A stretch of DNA of 14,486 bases, taken from contig SDVU01000358.1 in assembly GCA_016256075.1 (NCBI GenBank), positions 1 through 14,486 on the forward strand, written 5' to 3'. This DNA is from Dictyocoela muelleri. Its lineage: Eukaryota > Microsporidia. Shown here piece by piece: positions 1 to 8,542 of the stretch; within the stretch, counting starts at the first letter, position 1, and every line of letters starts with the position of its first letter. Under the pieces are notes generated by a model. That model did not search any database and was not told the origin of the DNA. It was given only the letters and a program-made list of their open reading frames with translations. The translations under genes were made by a program, and so were the position numbers.

Positions 1-311
1 TTTTTATTGATATATTAAAGTTTTATTTTAATTATTTAATATAATATTTATTTTAATTATTCATTCTAATTTTTTTTTAATTATTTGATTTATTTTTTTA
101 TCAATTTTTGTAAAATTGATTTTTTAAAAAATTTAAATCCAAGGTAGCTACCTTGGGCTTGGGCATGATTCTAAAGAAGACCCAATTATAATATCAATCC
201 ATTTTTTCCAAATCAGTTCAAATTCATAATTTTTTTTATTGTAATATTTCTATATAAAATCATTTAAAAATGATTAAATATATTATTGTTTTATTCATAA
301 TCTTTTTTTTC
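1..311. other. AT-rich stretch, no gene seen
   Basis: Mostly A/T runs with no open frame of note on either strand. The one local structure is a perfect 18-bp palindrome, ccaaggtagctaccttgg, at 139-156. Nothing ties it to a function. Confidence 0.6.
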
Positions 312-464
312 GGTTCTTACCGGATCTTCAGCCCCCCCTAAAAAACAGCAAAGTCTTATTCCTCTGAGCATAAGATATGATTCTTATTTGAAATAATCTT
401 AACATATGCTCAGAGGAATGGGTCTTTAATGTTTTTTAGGTGTGCTGAAGACCCGGTAAGAACC
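312..464. mobile_element. Palindromic miniature element (foldback MITE), 153 bp
   Basis: The two halves are imperfect inverted complements. The left end reads ggttcttaccggatcttcag and the right end is its complement, ctgaagacccggtaagaacc. Inner arms (about 345-375 and 402-435) share cctctgagcata. Homology continues outward as TTTC/GAAA, so the exact ends are uncertain. No convincing target duplication is visible: the flanking 8-mers tttttttc and gaaataca do not match. No coding capacity. A related end, cggttctaaccggg, occurs at about 9892. Family unassigned; a Merlin-type MITE is possible because of its GG...CC ends. Confidence 0.7.
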
Positions 465-559
465 GAAATACACTGCAATTGTTTTCGATAAGAATACATT
501 GCTTTTGGTATTTGCTATAATTTATAAAATATAATTCGGGTTTTTTATTTTTTTTTCTT

Positions 560-605
560 AAGGCTGTGAGAGTGCCCTCATTAATGTGGGCACTCTCACA
601 GCCTT
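560..605. repeat. GC-rich perfect hairpin
   Basis: The 18-base arm aaggctgtgagagtgccc (560-577) is followed by a 10-base loop and its exact complement (588-605). It stands out in surrounding A/T runs. It could be a tiny foldback element or a structured transcript end; nothing nearby decides between these. Confidence 0.75.
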
Positions 606-742
606 GCTCCTAAATGTTTATTTTTGAATAAATTTTAAATATAAAAACATTGACTCCCTAGTTTAATTCCAATACCCTGTTAATTAAAACCCCAGATACA
701 TTTTAAACCTCGTTAATTTGAAAACATTTGTTTTTTAACCAC

Positions 743-895
743 AGTATTACTTCGATTCTGGGTCACCCATGGCTGTGGGGGCACTTCGCCCCAATCGAAA
801 CCCTCATTTTCTCAACCTTTTTTTAGAATAATTTATCCTTAATAAAAAGCAAATTAAAATTTATTTTTTATTATTTTTACCTCGATTAGGGGGCG
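743..895 (+). repeat. Left TIR and subterminal repeats of the Tigger element
   Basis: A short motif of the type acctcgattNggggc recurs: tacttcgattctggg (748-763), gccccaatcgaaaccctc in inverse orientation (about 790-807), and tacctcgattaggggg (about 879-894). Related copies sit at the right end. Repeated subterminal motifs of this kind are usually transposase binding sites in DNA transposons; that role is inferred here. A weaker look-alike, aaacctcgttaatttg, lies outside the proposed end at about 705-720, so the true left border could be further out. Confidence 0.55.
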
Positions 896-969
896 CTAAT
901 AAATTTCATATTTTTTGCAACCCATGAAAAAATTATCAAAACAAGAAATATCGGATTTTGAGAATAATC

Positions 970-1281
970 GGAACTTTTCTGATTTTGTCTAGCGTAAATT
1001 TCTGCACGTAGGAGAGAATGTAAAGAAATAGGTATACATTTCAAAAGAACATAAAAAAGACTGTATTTGATATTCAATATGTCAACATACCCTACCATTA
1101 AAAAGATACTAGATACTTTCTCTTCGGGAATATAGCTAGTATATTTTTAATGTTAGGGTATGTTGACATATTTAATATCAAATAAAGTCTTCTTTTTTAT
1201 GTCCCTTTTAAATGTATAACTATTTCTTTACATTCTCTCCCACGTGCAGAAATTTCGGCTAGACAAAATCAGAAAATTTCC
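970..1281. mobile_element. Palindromic MITE (312 bp) inside the Tigger transposase
   Basis: The left end ggaacttttctgattttgtc and the complement of the right end, ggaaattttctgattttgtc, match closely, and arms continue for about 140 bp each. They include matching segments around tttctgcacgt, tacattctctcc and gtcaacataccctaacatt. The centre is near 1115-1135. Flanking 8-mers gaataatc (962-969) and ggataaca (1282-1289) agree at 5 of 8, so a decayed 8-bp target duplication is possible. It separates codons for ...DFEN from YLENISIRKLAK of the host transposon, so it landed later than the Tigger element. GG...CC ends suggest Merlin mobilisation. Confidence 0.8.
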
Positions 1282-1884
1282 GGATAACATTTACTTAGAG
1301 AATATATCTATAAGAAAACTAGCTAAAAATCTGGAACTTCTAAAGGAAACGTGTTTATAGTGAAAAAAACAACTCAAACATTCTATAAAAAACCAGACCG
1401 ACAATTCAATTAAGCCCCAAGAAAAAAAATAGTCTTTTAAAATTTTAGATTATCAGATGTTTGTGTTTTTTTTACGTTTAAGACCCGACAACGTCCCTGT
1501 AAACAATACAATTATTAAGATGGTTGCAAAAAAAAAATTGCAAATAGGCTAAAACTTTACAGTTTTAAAGCCTCAAATGGGCGGCTAGAAAATTTTAAGA
1601 AGATACATGAGATAAAATTTATAAATTTCACGAGAATCTAATTCAGCTGAAATGACATCTTTTGAATCATTAAAAATAATTTTTTTTTAAAAAAATGAGA
1701 AATTTGGCGTAAATAACATATTTATTTGTGATAAAACTGCGTTGTATTACAAAAATACGCCCTGAAAAAGTTTTGTAACACCTGATGATAACCTAAAGGG
1801 TCGAAGTCAAAAAAGAAGCGCTAAACTACTATGCTCACATGTAGTATGTAGTGCGAAATATTAAACCCCAGGTCATAGTGGCGG

Positions 1885-2248
1885 ATCTATCTATTATCTG
1901 GCCAAACACTAAAAGCTGATTATAAAAAGAAATCTTTTATTATAATTTATTTGATTGTTTTAACCGGATGGGATAGTCGTAATTCGCCTACCTTGTTTTT
2001 AATGTTAGGGTATTGTTGCTTGGAATGTAATGATTCTGGCATTTCTGAAAGTTTTGCATGTTGTGAAGTGTCAAGTGCTTATATACCTTTAATCTGGAGG
2101 TAGATTCTTCTGGATATTCTATTTGGCGGTAGATACATCTAGATGTTCTATTTTGCGGCGAAAATAAATGTTTTAAGAGAATTTAGCAGATTCTATAGAG
2201 CTATATCAAAAATTGGAGTATGTCGTGTTCTAGATGCGACAATATTAA
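1885..2248. mobile_element. Block of unrelated sequence inserted in the Tigger transposase
   Basis: Transposase homology stops near CSHVVCSAKY...PGHSG (about 1820-1880) and resumes at KAENLRPMKFF (about 2248). This leaves roughly 360 bp that has no place in the family and makes the D1-D2 distance about 228 codons instead of about 100. The block holds a 29-bp tandem duplication (2096-2124 and 2125-2153, starting ggaggtagatt / ggcggtagata). The first third of the open frame starting at 2143 belongs to this insert, not to the transposase. I found no clear inverted termini, so the type of insert and its exact edges are unknown. Confidence 0.5.
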
Positions 2249-3173
2249 AGGCTGAAAATCTGAGACCAATGAAGTTTTTTAATCCTGTTGAAAATAGTGT
2301 TGATTACGCAAGTTCGTTAAAAGCATGAATAACGTCTTTTTTATTCAAAAAATATCTAAATAATTTAAATGATAACAAGGAAATTAAGGTGAGGAAGATT
2401 CAGTTAATCTTAGACAATGCACCATCACACCCAATTTTAGAGTTGAGCCACGTTGAACTCCTTTTCTTACCAGAGAATACAACATTGATATTGCAACTAT
2501 TGGATATCGGAATAATTAAGGTGTTTAAATGCCATTATTTTAATGATTTAATAGACTCGTGTTACTTTGAAAAGACTGATCACTGCATTGATCTCTTTAA
2601 TTCTGTTAAAATAAAAGATGCGACCATAATGATATCTATATGCAGCATGGGATATTATTACGAAAGAATCAATATTGAGTTGTTTTACAAAAAGATTGAT
2701 TGAATTTCTTTAGTTAGAGAAAGCGGCAAATTTGAATAGAATTTAGAAAATTTAGTAGATAGAACAATCGAGGATGTTTAAAAAGTTCATTGAAGAGAAA
2801 AAACTGAAGATCTTGAAAATGAAGGAATTAGCACAAGCCGGTAGATATAATTAGTAAATCACTGAAACACTTTGAAATTTTTATGCAGCAGCAAAATAAT
2901 TTATATCTACAAAATTGAACGAACACCTTCTTTTAAAAATTTCAATTACAAAAGAGTGGAAAAAACATATGATTACGGAAGTAAAATAAAAGATTACTTT
3001 GAATTAAAATAAATTTATTATCTTGTTATTAATTCTTTTTTTTAATACAAAAAGTAAATTTTAAATATATTTTATAGATTTTAAATATTTTTGAGAAATT
3101 CTAATATTTAACTCATCTTCAATGTAAAAAAATAAAGAAAAAAAAGATTTCATAATTAAAATTTGAAAAAAAA

Positions 3174-3245
3174 CCTCGCCCCAATCCAAAACCTCGCATT
3201 GGGGCACTTATTTCATAAAAAGGGCCCCAAATCGAGGTATGACTG
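3174..3245 (-). repeat. Right TIR and subterminal repeats of the Tigger element
   Basis: Copies of the same motif as at the left end appear as cctcgccccaatcc (about 3174-3187), cctcgcattggggca (about 3192-3206) and ggccccaaatcgaggtatga (3223-3242), closing with ctg at 3245. TA follows immediately, as expected for a TA target duplication. Confidence 0.65.
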
Positions 3246-3865
3246 TATACCCCATTTTTTCACACATTAAAGCCTATAAAACAATAAAAATATATTTCAA
3301 TTAGTTATTGTCGAACGCCAAATCAACAACCCCCATATCAACACCCACTTATTTTTCAATAAATTATATTTATATTATGACATACAAAAAAAACATTACT
3401 CGTAATTGTGTCTAAAATTTCAAGGGTTATGTTACAAAAATTTCTTTTAAACTTTTGGTAGGAGTTCCCTCTATTTTTAGGAAAAAAATCTAAAAAAAAC
3501 AATTATGGGATGAAAATGGAAGTAATAAAAATTAAAATATTCAAAACTTAAATATTTTAAATATTTTAAATTTCAAAACTAAGAAATTAATATGTTTTTT
3601 AAATTTTTTTTTAATTTATATTTTAGTGACTTTTAAATTCCCCTTTCTTTTAAACAGAGAATAAACGACAATTAAATAACTTATTTAATGAATTTAAAAA
3701 CATTTTTTAAATTTTGGATTTTTTTTTAAAATTAATTAGTTTTAATTAATATAAAAAAACTGCTGATTGTCAGATAGTGGAGAAAAAGTGGACTGAATTG
3801 GACTAATTTTAGAAAGGGGACATTTAAGTTTCAGATATTTGATGCGGGGCTTTTTAGAACGTGTT
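3246..3865. other. AT-rich stretch, no gene seen
   Basis: No coding signal that I can support on either strand. It contains short AT tandem runs (aatattttaaatattttaaat near 3548-3570) and long T tracts. Confidence 0.6.
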
Positions 3866-4037
3866 GAATTGGGGTGGGTGTTGAATTGGGGTGGGTGTTG
3901 AATTGGGGGTGGGTGTTGATCTGGGGGTGGGTGTTGATCTGGGGGTGGGTGTTGATCTGGGGGTGGGTACTGATCTGGGAGTGGGTACTGATCTGGGAGT
4001 GGGTACTGATCTGGGAGTGGGTACTGATCTGGGGTTC
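3866..4037. repeat. G-rich 18-bp minisatellite, 9 full copies plus a partial
   Basis: Units run gaattggggtgggtgtt (3866-3882, 3883-3899; 17 bp each), then 18-bp gatctgggggtgggtgtt variants (3900-3953), then gatctggg[a/g]gtgggtact variants (3954-4025) and a partial unit. Sequence variants are grouped in blocks (gaatt first, then gatct...tgtt, then gatct...tact), which suggests stepwise local duplication. All G runs are on the + strand, so that strand could form G-quadruplexes. Because 18 is a multiple of 3 and the unit has no stop, open frames on both strands are a by-product. Confidence 0.95.
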
Positions 4038-4143
4038 GGCAATTATTAATATCTAGTATGGGTGTGAACACTTTTATATTACATGAATTTCTTAATACAT
4101 GATATACGATAAAAAAACTTATTAACAAACATATTAGGTCTTG

Positions 4144-4206
4144 AAATATCGGACAATTTGCCAAATATCTAGCAATTTTCCAAATCCCGGACAATTTGCC
4201 TAATCC
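4144..4206. repeat. 19-bp tandem repeat, three copies
   Basis: aaatatcggacaatttgcc (4144-4162), aaatatctagcaattttcc (4163-4181) and aaatcccggacaatttgcc (4182-4200), then a start of a fourth (taatccc). Copies 1 and 3 differ at two or three positions, and copy 2 is more diverged. No function seen. Confidence 0.85.
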
Positions 4207-4237
4207 CAAGATTTAGGGATTAAATTTTCTTAATTGC

Positions 4238-4462
4238 GGGAACCCGAGCACCGTTCTGGGATTATTATTTGGCTAGAAACACGGAATTTTTTATTTTATA
4301 TTATGTACTATAAATAATTTAAAAGTACAATATACATACAATCTTATATTTAATCAATATTGATAAAATTAGTTAAAATATTTTTTTTAAATCAGAGAAA
4401 AAAGCTTATTTATTTATTTATTTTTTCTAGAAAAATATTTGGCGGTGCCGAGTTTTCTACCG
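4238..4462. mobile_element. Possible small inverted-repeat element
   Basis: gggaacccgagcaccg (about 4238-4253) and gcggtgccgagttttctaccg (about 4442-4462) are imperfect inverted copies, each followed inward by ctagaaa/tttctag. The interior is AT-rich with an (attt)n run near 4407-4425. No target duplication is evident and the arms are short, so this may be coincidence. Confidence 0.3.
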
Positions 4463-4675
4463 TTTTTTTCATCCAAAACCCCTGATTTTTCCTAAAAATT
4501 TTCTTAATAGAAAATGCACACTCTGAATATACTTTATAATTTAAATCAATAATATACGAAAATTATCATGAATACTAACATCTTTTTTTAATTTTAAAAG
4601 CTACATTTTTTGTTTTATTTTTAATGTAATGTCTGAATATAATAAACTGATTGTGGTATAAACCTTTTGGACTAG

Positions 4676-4765
4676 GTATTAAATTAATTTAAATTAAATA
4701 AGAAAGTATTAAATTAATTTAAATTTAGAATAAATGTATTAAATTATTTTACTTTAATTATTTCA
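4676..4765. repeat. 30-bp AT tandem repeat
   Basis: Two close copies (4676-4705 and 4706-4735), each starting gtattaaattaatttaaatt, followed by a third diverged copy (4736-4765) that keeps gtattaaatta. It lies just downstream of the Merlin remnant on that gene's strand. Confidence 0.8.
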
Positions 4766-4795
4766 AATATTTTTTCCTAAATGATTTTCTTATTA

Positions 4796-5633
4796 TTAAA
4801 GAAAAAAGCATATCTCGCCTAGAAATTGTGGCCTCTTGTTTGTTAAGACACCATTCATGTTTTTAATTCGTCTATATATTAAATTATTTATTGATTCAAC
4901 ATGATGAGTATTAACATTATTAATTTTATAAACAAAATTATATTTATGACATATCTTCATATTTTCAAAGCCATTTAGAGTTAATCGGCTACAAGATCCA
5001 TGCTCGTCTGTATAAACTATCGAGCCTTTAACTGCCTGTTCCAATCTTATGGGTAATATTGTCGTCGCATTTTTACCAGGTATAACTTTTGCAAACATCC
5101 TAGTCGCTTTAACTCTCGTTTCTACAATAAAAACCATCAGTTCTATTATCAGGAGAACGACCACGGTGGGACTTACATTTGCTGTTCCACGTGTTTCATC
5201 CACCTGTACAATAGAATTTGCGACGCCTAGCTTTCTACTTGGGAAGCTAGGCTGTGTAATTGATGTTATTTATTCATTTATTACCTTTATTATATAATTT
5301 CTCGACGCTGATGGCATAGAGTTTATAATGGCGTGTAATGGGATTCTTACACTATATTTACCTATGATTTTCGAAAAAAAATTTATTTTCAAGTCGAAAC
5401 AATCAAAAAACTATTATATCGAATACTATAGTATTTTCTAAAATACAAGCAACCTCTACTCATGCATCGCCATGCTTTACAGTCCTTGTTCTTTTTATAA
5501 CTTTTCAAATTCATATAGGCAGAAGAATCATTACAAAGCTTTTCCGAGTTTTAACGCTTATTTACACACACCGATTATACAGTTCTCTACAATCTAATGT
5601 TTCTAATCTACCTTCTATGAATTCTACCTTCAT
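4796..5633 (-). pseudogene. Merlin (IS1016-type) transposase, decayed copy 1
   Basis: Reading the minus strand from a possible ATG at 5633 there are about 280 codons, close to the usual length. The N-terminal part keeps the metal-binding style segment CKAWRCMSRGC followed by RKYYSIRYNSF (about 5400-5490). Then come ITQPSFPSRKLGVANS and IVQVDETRG with catalytic D1 (codon starting at 5200). D2 is in IVYTDEHGS and E in NTHHVESINN, 36 residues apart, the DD36E spacing known for Merlin. Between D1 and D2 the frame slips: the family-like SKCKSHRGRSPDNRTDGF is read one frame over (about 5130-5185) before homology returns at FIVETRVKATRMF. There are also in-frame stops in the N-terminal third (for example before ITSITQ). 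The 135-codon open segment 4796-5203 starts with GTG and is only the 3' half. No TIRs were found. Inactive. Confidence 0.85.
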
Positions 5634-5667
5634 AAGAGTTAATAATATTTATTTTATATTTTGAATA

Positions 5668-5714
5668 GGGAAAAATTTTGGACTATGTCGCTCTGGGGGG
5701 AAAATTTTGGACTA
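5668..5714. repeat. 18-bp direct repeat pair
   Basis: gggaaaaattttggacta (5668-5685) and ggggaaaattttggacta (5697-5714) are nearly identical, 29 bp apart. The 11-mer ttttggactag at 5705-5715 also occurs at 4665-4675, so the same word lies on each side of Merlin copy 1 in direct orientation. Confidence 0.7.
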
Positions 5715-5715
5715 G

Positions 5716-6227
5716 CTCCAACCTTTTTAATGCATTTTATAATTCCTACTTTCAGTTAATGTTTTTTCATCTTATTTTATCTTCCGATATGCTCGAGATA
5801 TTGAAATTTTTATCGAGGTGCCCATCTTGCTTTCAAAAATTTTTGCGGATCTAAATAAAAGATTTTAATTAAAGAAACTTTCCGATTTTAAGTCTTTAAG
5901 TAAATTGAAAATTACTTGTCTACCACGGCAACAGAAGAATAAACCATGAAAAATTTTGTTTATGAAGAATTACCATACATTTATGTAGATAAAAAAGTAA
6001 AATGCTTAAATTTAGCCTCGATATTTTGTTCTTTTTATAAGCGCTTTATATTTTGTCAGAAAAACTGAATCCTGTGTCTGCTCTCTATAATCTATATAGC
6101 TATTCATGAATAAAACAAATTTAAATATTATTTCAAGGATTGTGATATAAAATTTTTTGTTAAGTTTCAATTTTTTATGTTTCGGAGGCAAAATGATTTT
6201 TATAAAAATATCATATATTCTAGGTTG
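5716..6227. other. AT-rich stretch, no supported gene
   Basis: A 40-codon open frame at 5946-6068 (+), starting MKNFVYEELPYIY, is the only thing of note. It matches nothing I recognise and is within chance length for this composition. Confidence 0.5.
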
Positions 6228-6519
6228 AAAGTTTCATTGAGGTCCCTAATTTCGAGTGTTTTTTTTTCATAAAAATTAACAACCCCTGTTTTGAATGGTC
6301 AGACAAAGAAAAAAAAATTAAAAAGTAAAAAAAGAAGTGAAAAAGCATATAATAACCACACAAACCTATGTATTCCGTAATAATACATAGGTTTGTGTGG
6401 GTTTTACATTATTTTTCACTTCATTTTTCATTTTTTAATTTTTTTCATGTCTGATTATTGAAAACTGGGGTTGTTTATTTTTTAAAATACACCAAAATTA
6501 GGGGCCTCAGTGCTACTTT
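6228..6519. mobile_element. Palindromic element, family D, uninterrupted copy (292 bp)
   Basis: The left arm runs aaagtttcattgaggtccct... through ttaacaacccctgttttgaa; the right arm is its imperfect complement, ending ...cctcagtgctacttt. The centre is a perfect 19-bp stem (6356-6374 with 6382-6400) around the 7-base loop ccgtaat. A second copy with the same arm sequence lies at 6738-8650. No coding capacity. Terminal consensus aaagttgcattgagg; no clear target duplication, so the mobilising family is unknown. Confidence 0.85.
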
Positions 6520-6545
6520 AAAGCATATAAGAGATTGGGATTTAA

Positions 6546-6720
6546 CGTAAAATAACTATATTTCTATATCTTATATAAGTATATAACTAATAAGTATATA
6601 ACTATTTTAATTATAACTATAAACTATATAAGTATAAACTATGCAACTATTTACGTGTATAACTTTATAACTGTATAAATATATACAAATACACATTTGT
6701 TACAGTATATTATGGCTTAT
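6546..6720. repeat. Low-complexity AT tract with repeated ataactat words
   Basis: Words such as agtatataacta and tataactat recur irregularly between 6546 and 6690. A diffuse low-complexity tract, not a clean tandem array. Confidence 0.6.
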
Positions 6721-6959
6721 TAAGACTTTGATCATACAAAGTTGCATTGAGGTTCTATATTTTTGGTGTATTTTGAAAATTAACAACCCCTGTTTGGAAT
6801 GGTCAGACAAAGAAAATACAATGAAAAAAAAATGAAAAAAATAGCTAAATAATATAAAAAACACACATAATTATGTATTCCGTTGTAATAAATCATTCTG
6901 TATGTTTTTTCATGATATTTTTAACTGATTTTATTCATTTTTTCGGTACTAGTACCAGA

Positions 6960-7249
6960 ATATGTCAAAAAAATTAGATATAAAATTTCCTTTTATAGAA
7001 AGTAATAATTTTATATACATGTGTATATTATTATAGTAATCGAGCTTAGATGTTTTTTTATATAACTATAATTAGAAAATAAATATAGAAAGAAAAATTT
7101 CCCGAATAGAAATTTTTCTTTCTAAATTTATTTTCTAATTATATTTATAGTAAAAACATCTAAGCTCGATTACTATAATAATATACACATGTATATAAAA
7201 TTGTTACTTTCTAAAAAAGGAAATTTTATATCTAATTTTTTTGACATAT
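6960..7249. repeat. Palindrome A of the Merlin element
   Basis: Arms of about 140 bp run outward from the centre at about 7105: agaaagaaaaatttc (7087-7101), loop ccgaata, gaaatttttctttct (7109-7123). Outer words atatgtc (6960-6966) and gacatat (7243-7249) bound the match. Arm identity is high, so it would fold into a near-perfect hairpin. Confidence 0.9.
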
Positions 7250-7435
7250 TTATAATTCATTAACAAAATGTGCATTTTGATCAAAAAAATAAAATTTTAA
7301 CATTTTGAAAAATTTTAAAAAAAATTTTATAAATTTTCATATCCCTTATACACTCTTCAAATGAAATGTTGTTTTCCCTTTATATGAAATACTTTGCAAT
7401 AAGTACTAATTTTATTCCAGGCAATTTCATACTCC

Positions 7436-8208
7436 GAATGTTTTTTCTTTTTAAAAATATTCCATAATGATTCGATGGTTTATGTATGAATATTTTTATC
7501 ATCAGGATCTACGAAATTCTCCTTATGCTCAATTGTATAATGTAATAAGCCTATATATTGTAGCCCAGAATAGCTTTTATGCTCATCTGTCATAATTACT
7601 GACGACTTATCGGCATACTTTTTAATAATTATTTTCAAAACTTTCCCTGGTCTTGTCTTTAAAAACTTCGATATGGCAACGTCCAGTATCTATTTCGCCA
7701 TTTTAAATACCCAGACTTGCCCAACCATTCTCCCCTTGTTATATTTTCTTTTTGCAATTAACCTTTTGTCAATCTCCAGAACCTTGCCTTTCCCGCCTAG
7801 TTTTTCAGTTTTAGCATCGTATTTGCGGCAAATAATGCGTTCGATTACACTTTTAAATATAAGCACTGTTATCCTATTAATATCAATGAAAGTTAAAAAT
7901 ATATTTAGCGCACAATTGTCGTAATAATAACAATGCATAAATAAAAGAAATGTTCGATATGACAGTTTGCTGTTATATAGAATAGTTCCGGAGCGTGGAT
8001 ATATCTTTTTTATAGCAGTGTTTCTTGCAAAATAGATTTTTTTCTCAATAAAAGAAGACATGTCTACATATCGTCTGCATGAAGAACATCTTTTCCTCAT
8101 TAGTAAGAATCCCACTCTATATAAAAGTCGTTTGCATACTTTTTCTGTGCGTAGATAAGTTATAAAGTCCACGATTGCAATAGAGTTAATGTTTTCGATG
8201 TTATACAT
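7436..8208 (-). pseudogene. Merlin (IS1016-type) transposase, decayed copy 2
   Basis: The minus-strand open frame 8208-7690 (172 codons from ATG) carries a cysteine-containing N-terminus (KRCSSCRRYVD) and then KVLEIDKRLIAKRKYNKGR plus GQVWVF. This is the D1 region, with K-R where the family has E-T. Past the stop at 7690 the same frame later gives IIKKYADKSSVIMTDEHKSY, with D2, and NIHT*TIESLW with the final E; D2 and E are 37 residues apart. Between GQVWVF and IIKKYAD the family-like IDTGRCHIEVFKDKTRES is read one frame over, so two compensating frameshifts plus the TAA before TIES break it. It is the internal gene of the 6945-8556 element and differs from copy 1 at 4796-5633, so the window holds two Merlin lineages. 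Confidence 0.85.
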
Positions 8209-8254
8209 GTGGGGTGTTTATTTTTAAATTTATTAAGGTTTAAAATGTGGGAGG

Positions 8255-8542
8255 ATATGTCAAAAAATTAGATATCAAATTTCATTTTATAGAAAGTAAT
8301 AATTTTATATACATGTGTATATTATTATAGTAATTTGGCTTAGATGTTTTTACTATAACTATAATTAGAAAATATATATTACATCTTAAATTCCCCTTTG
8401 GGGGATTTAAGATGTGATATATATTTTCTAATTATAGTTTTAGTAAAAACTATCTAAGCCAAATTACTATAATAATATACACATGTATATAAAATTATTA
8501 CTTTCTTTAAAATGAAATTTGATATCCAATTTTTTGACATAT
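8255..8542. repeat. Palindrome B of the Merlin element
   Basis: The centre is acatcttaaattcccc (8381-8396), tttg, ggggatttaagatgt (8401-8415). Arms run out to atatgtc (8255-8261) and gacatat (8536-8542) and match those of palindrome A, apart from the centre. Confidence 0.9.

Larger units (their letters stand above)
924..2870 (+). pseudogene. Tigger/pogo transposase (DDE_1 family), broken
   Basis: The start is ATG at 924 (MKKLSKQEISDFEN), followed by a 312-bp insertion. Coding then resumes at about 1282 with YLENISIRKLAKNLEL, the psq-type HTH. A CENP-B-type HTH follows at about 1450-1630, with VPVNNTIIKMVAKK and, at 1567, KASNGRLENFKKIHEIKF; the family has W where R is read. Catalytic D1 lies in IFICDKTALYY (codon 1730-1732) and D2 in LDNAPSH (codon 2413-2415). 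D3 lies in LLDIGII, 29 residues after D2, the usual Tigger spacing. The frame changes between HTH and D1 and again before D2. Between D1 and D2 about 360 bp of foreign sequence sits before KAENLRPMKFF (about 2248). The segments at about 1282-1330, 1567 and 2143-2703 share one frame. A TGA at 2326 replaces the W of the family's KAW motif. The C-terminus after 2703 is eroded. No functional protein can be made. Confidence 0.85.
743..3245 (+). mobile_element. Tigger/pogo-type DNA transposon, decayed and nested
   Basis: Outer ends are imperfect terminal inverted repeats. The left starts cagtattacttcgattctgg (743) and the right, read on the minus strand, starts cagtcatacctcgatttggg (ends 3245); 16 of the first 21 positions agree. 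Starting with CAG and having TA just outside the right end (3246-3247) fit the pogo/Tigger family. The left flank is CA, not TA, which I take as mutation. The span of about 2.5 kb is usual for the family, but about 670 bp are later insertions (970-1281 and about 1885-2248). The element carries a decayed transposase on the + strand (924 to about 2870) with HTH and DDD signatures. Confidence 0.8.

Noticed and set aside
886-1098. 70-codon minus-strand open frame
   Set aside because: It crosses the Tigger 5' end and the left arm of the palindromic insert, antisense to the transposase.
3742-4209. 155-codon minus-strand open frame with PDQYPLP/PDQHPPP repeats
   Set aside because: The frame is open because the 18-bp repeat unit is a multiple of three without stops; other frames on both strands are open too. 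The 17-bp units shift the frame with no sign of selection, and its N-terminal part is just the 19-bp tandem repeat.
5225-5252. Hairpin gcctagctt/aagctaggc
   Set aside because: It lies in sequence that reads as normal Merlin coding (PSFPSRKLG), so it is probably incidental.
5049-5297. 82-codon plus-strand open frame
   Set aside because: Antisense shadow of the Merlin copy 1 transposase.
5946-6068. 40-codon open frame MKNFVYEELPYIY...
   Set aside because: Within chance length for this composition, no recognisable family, and no supporting context.
7673-7924. 83-codon plus-strand open frame
   Set aside because: Antisense shadow of the Merlin copy 2 transposase.
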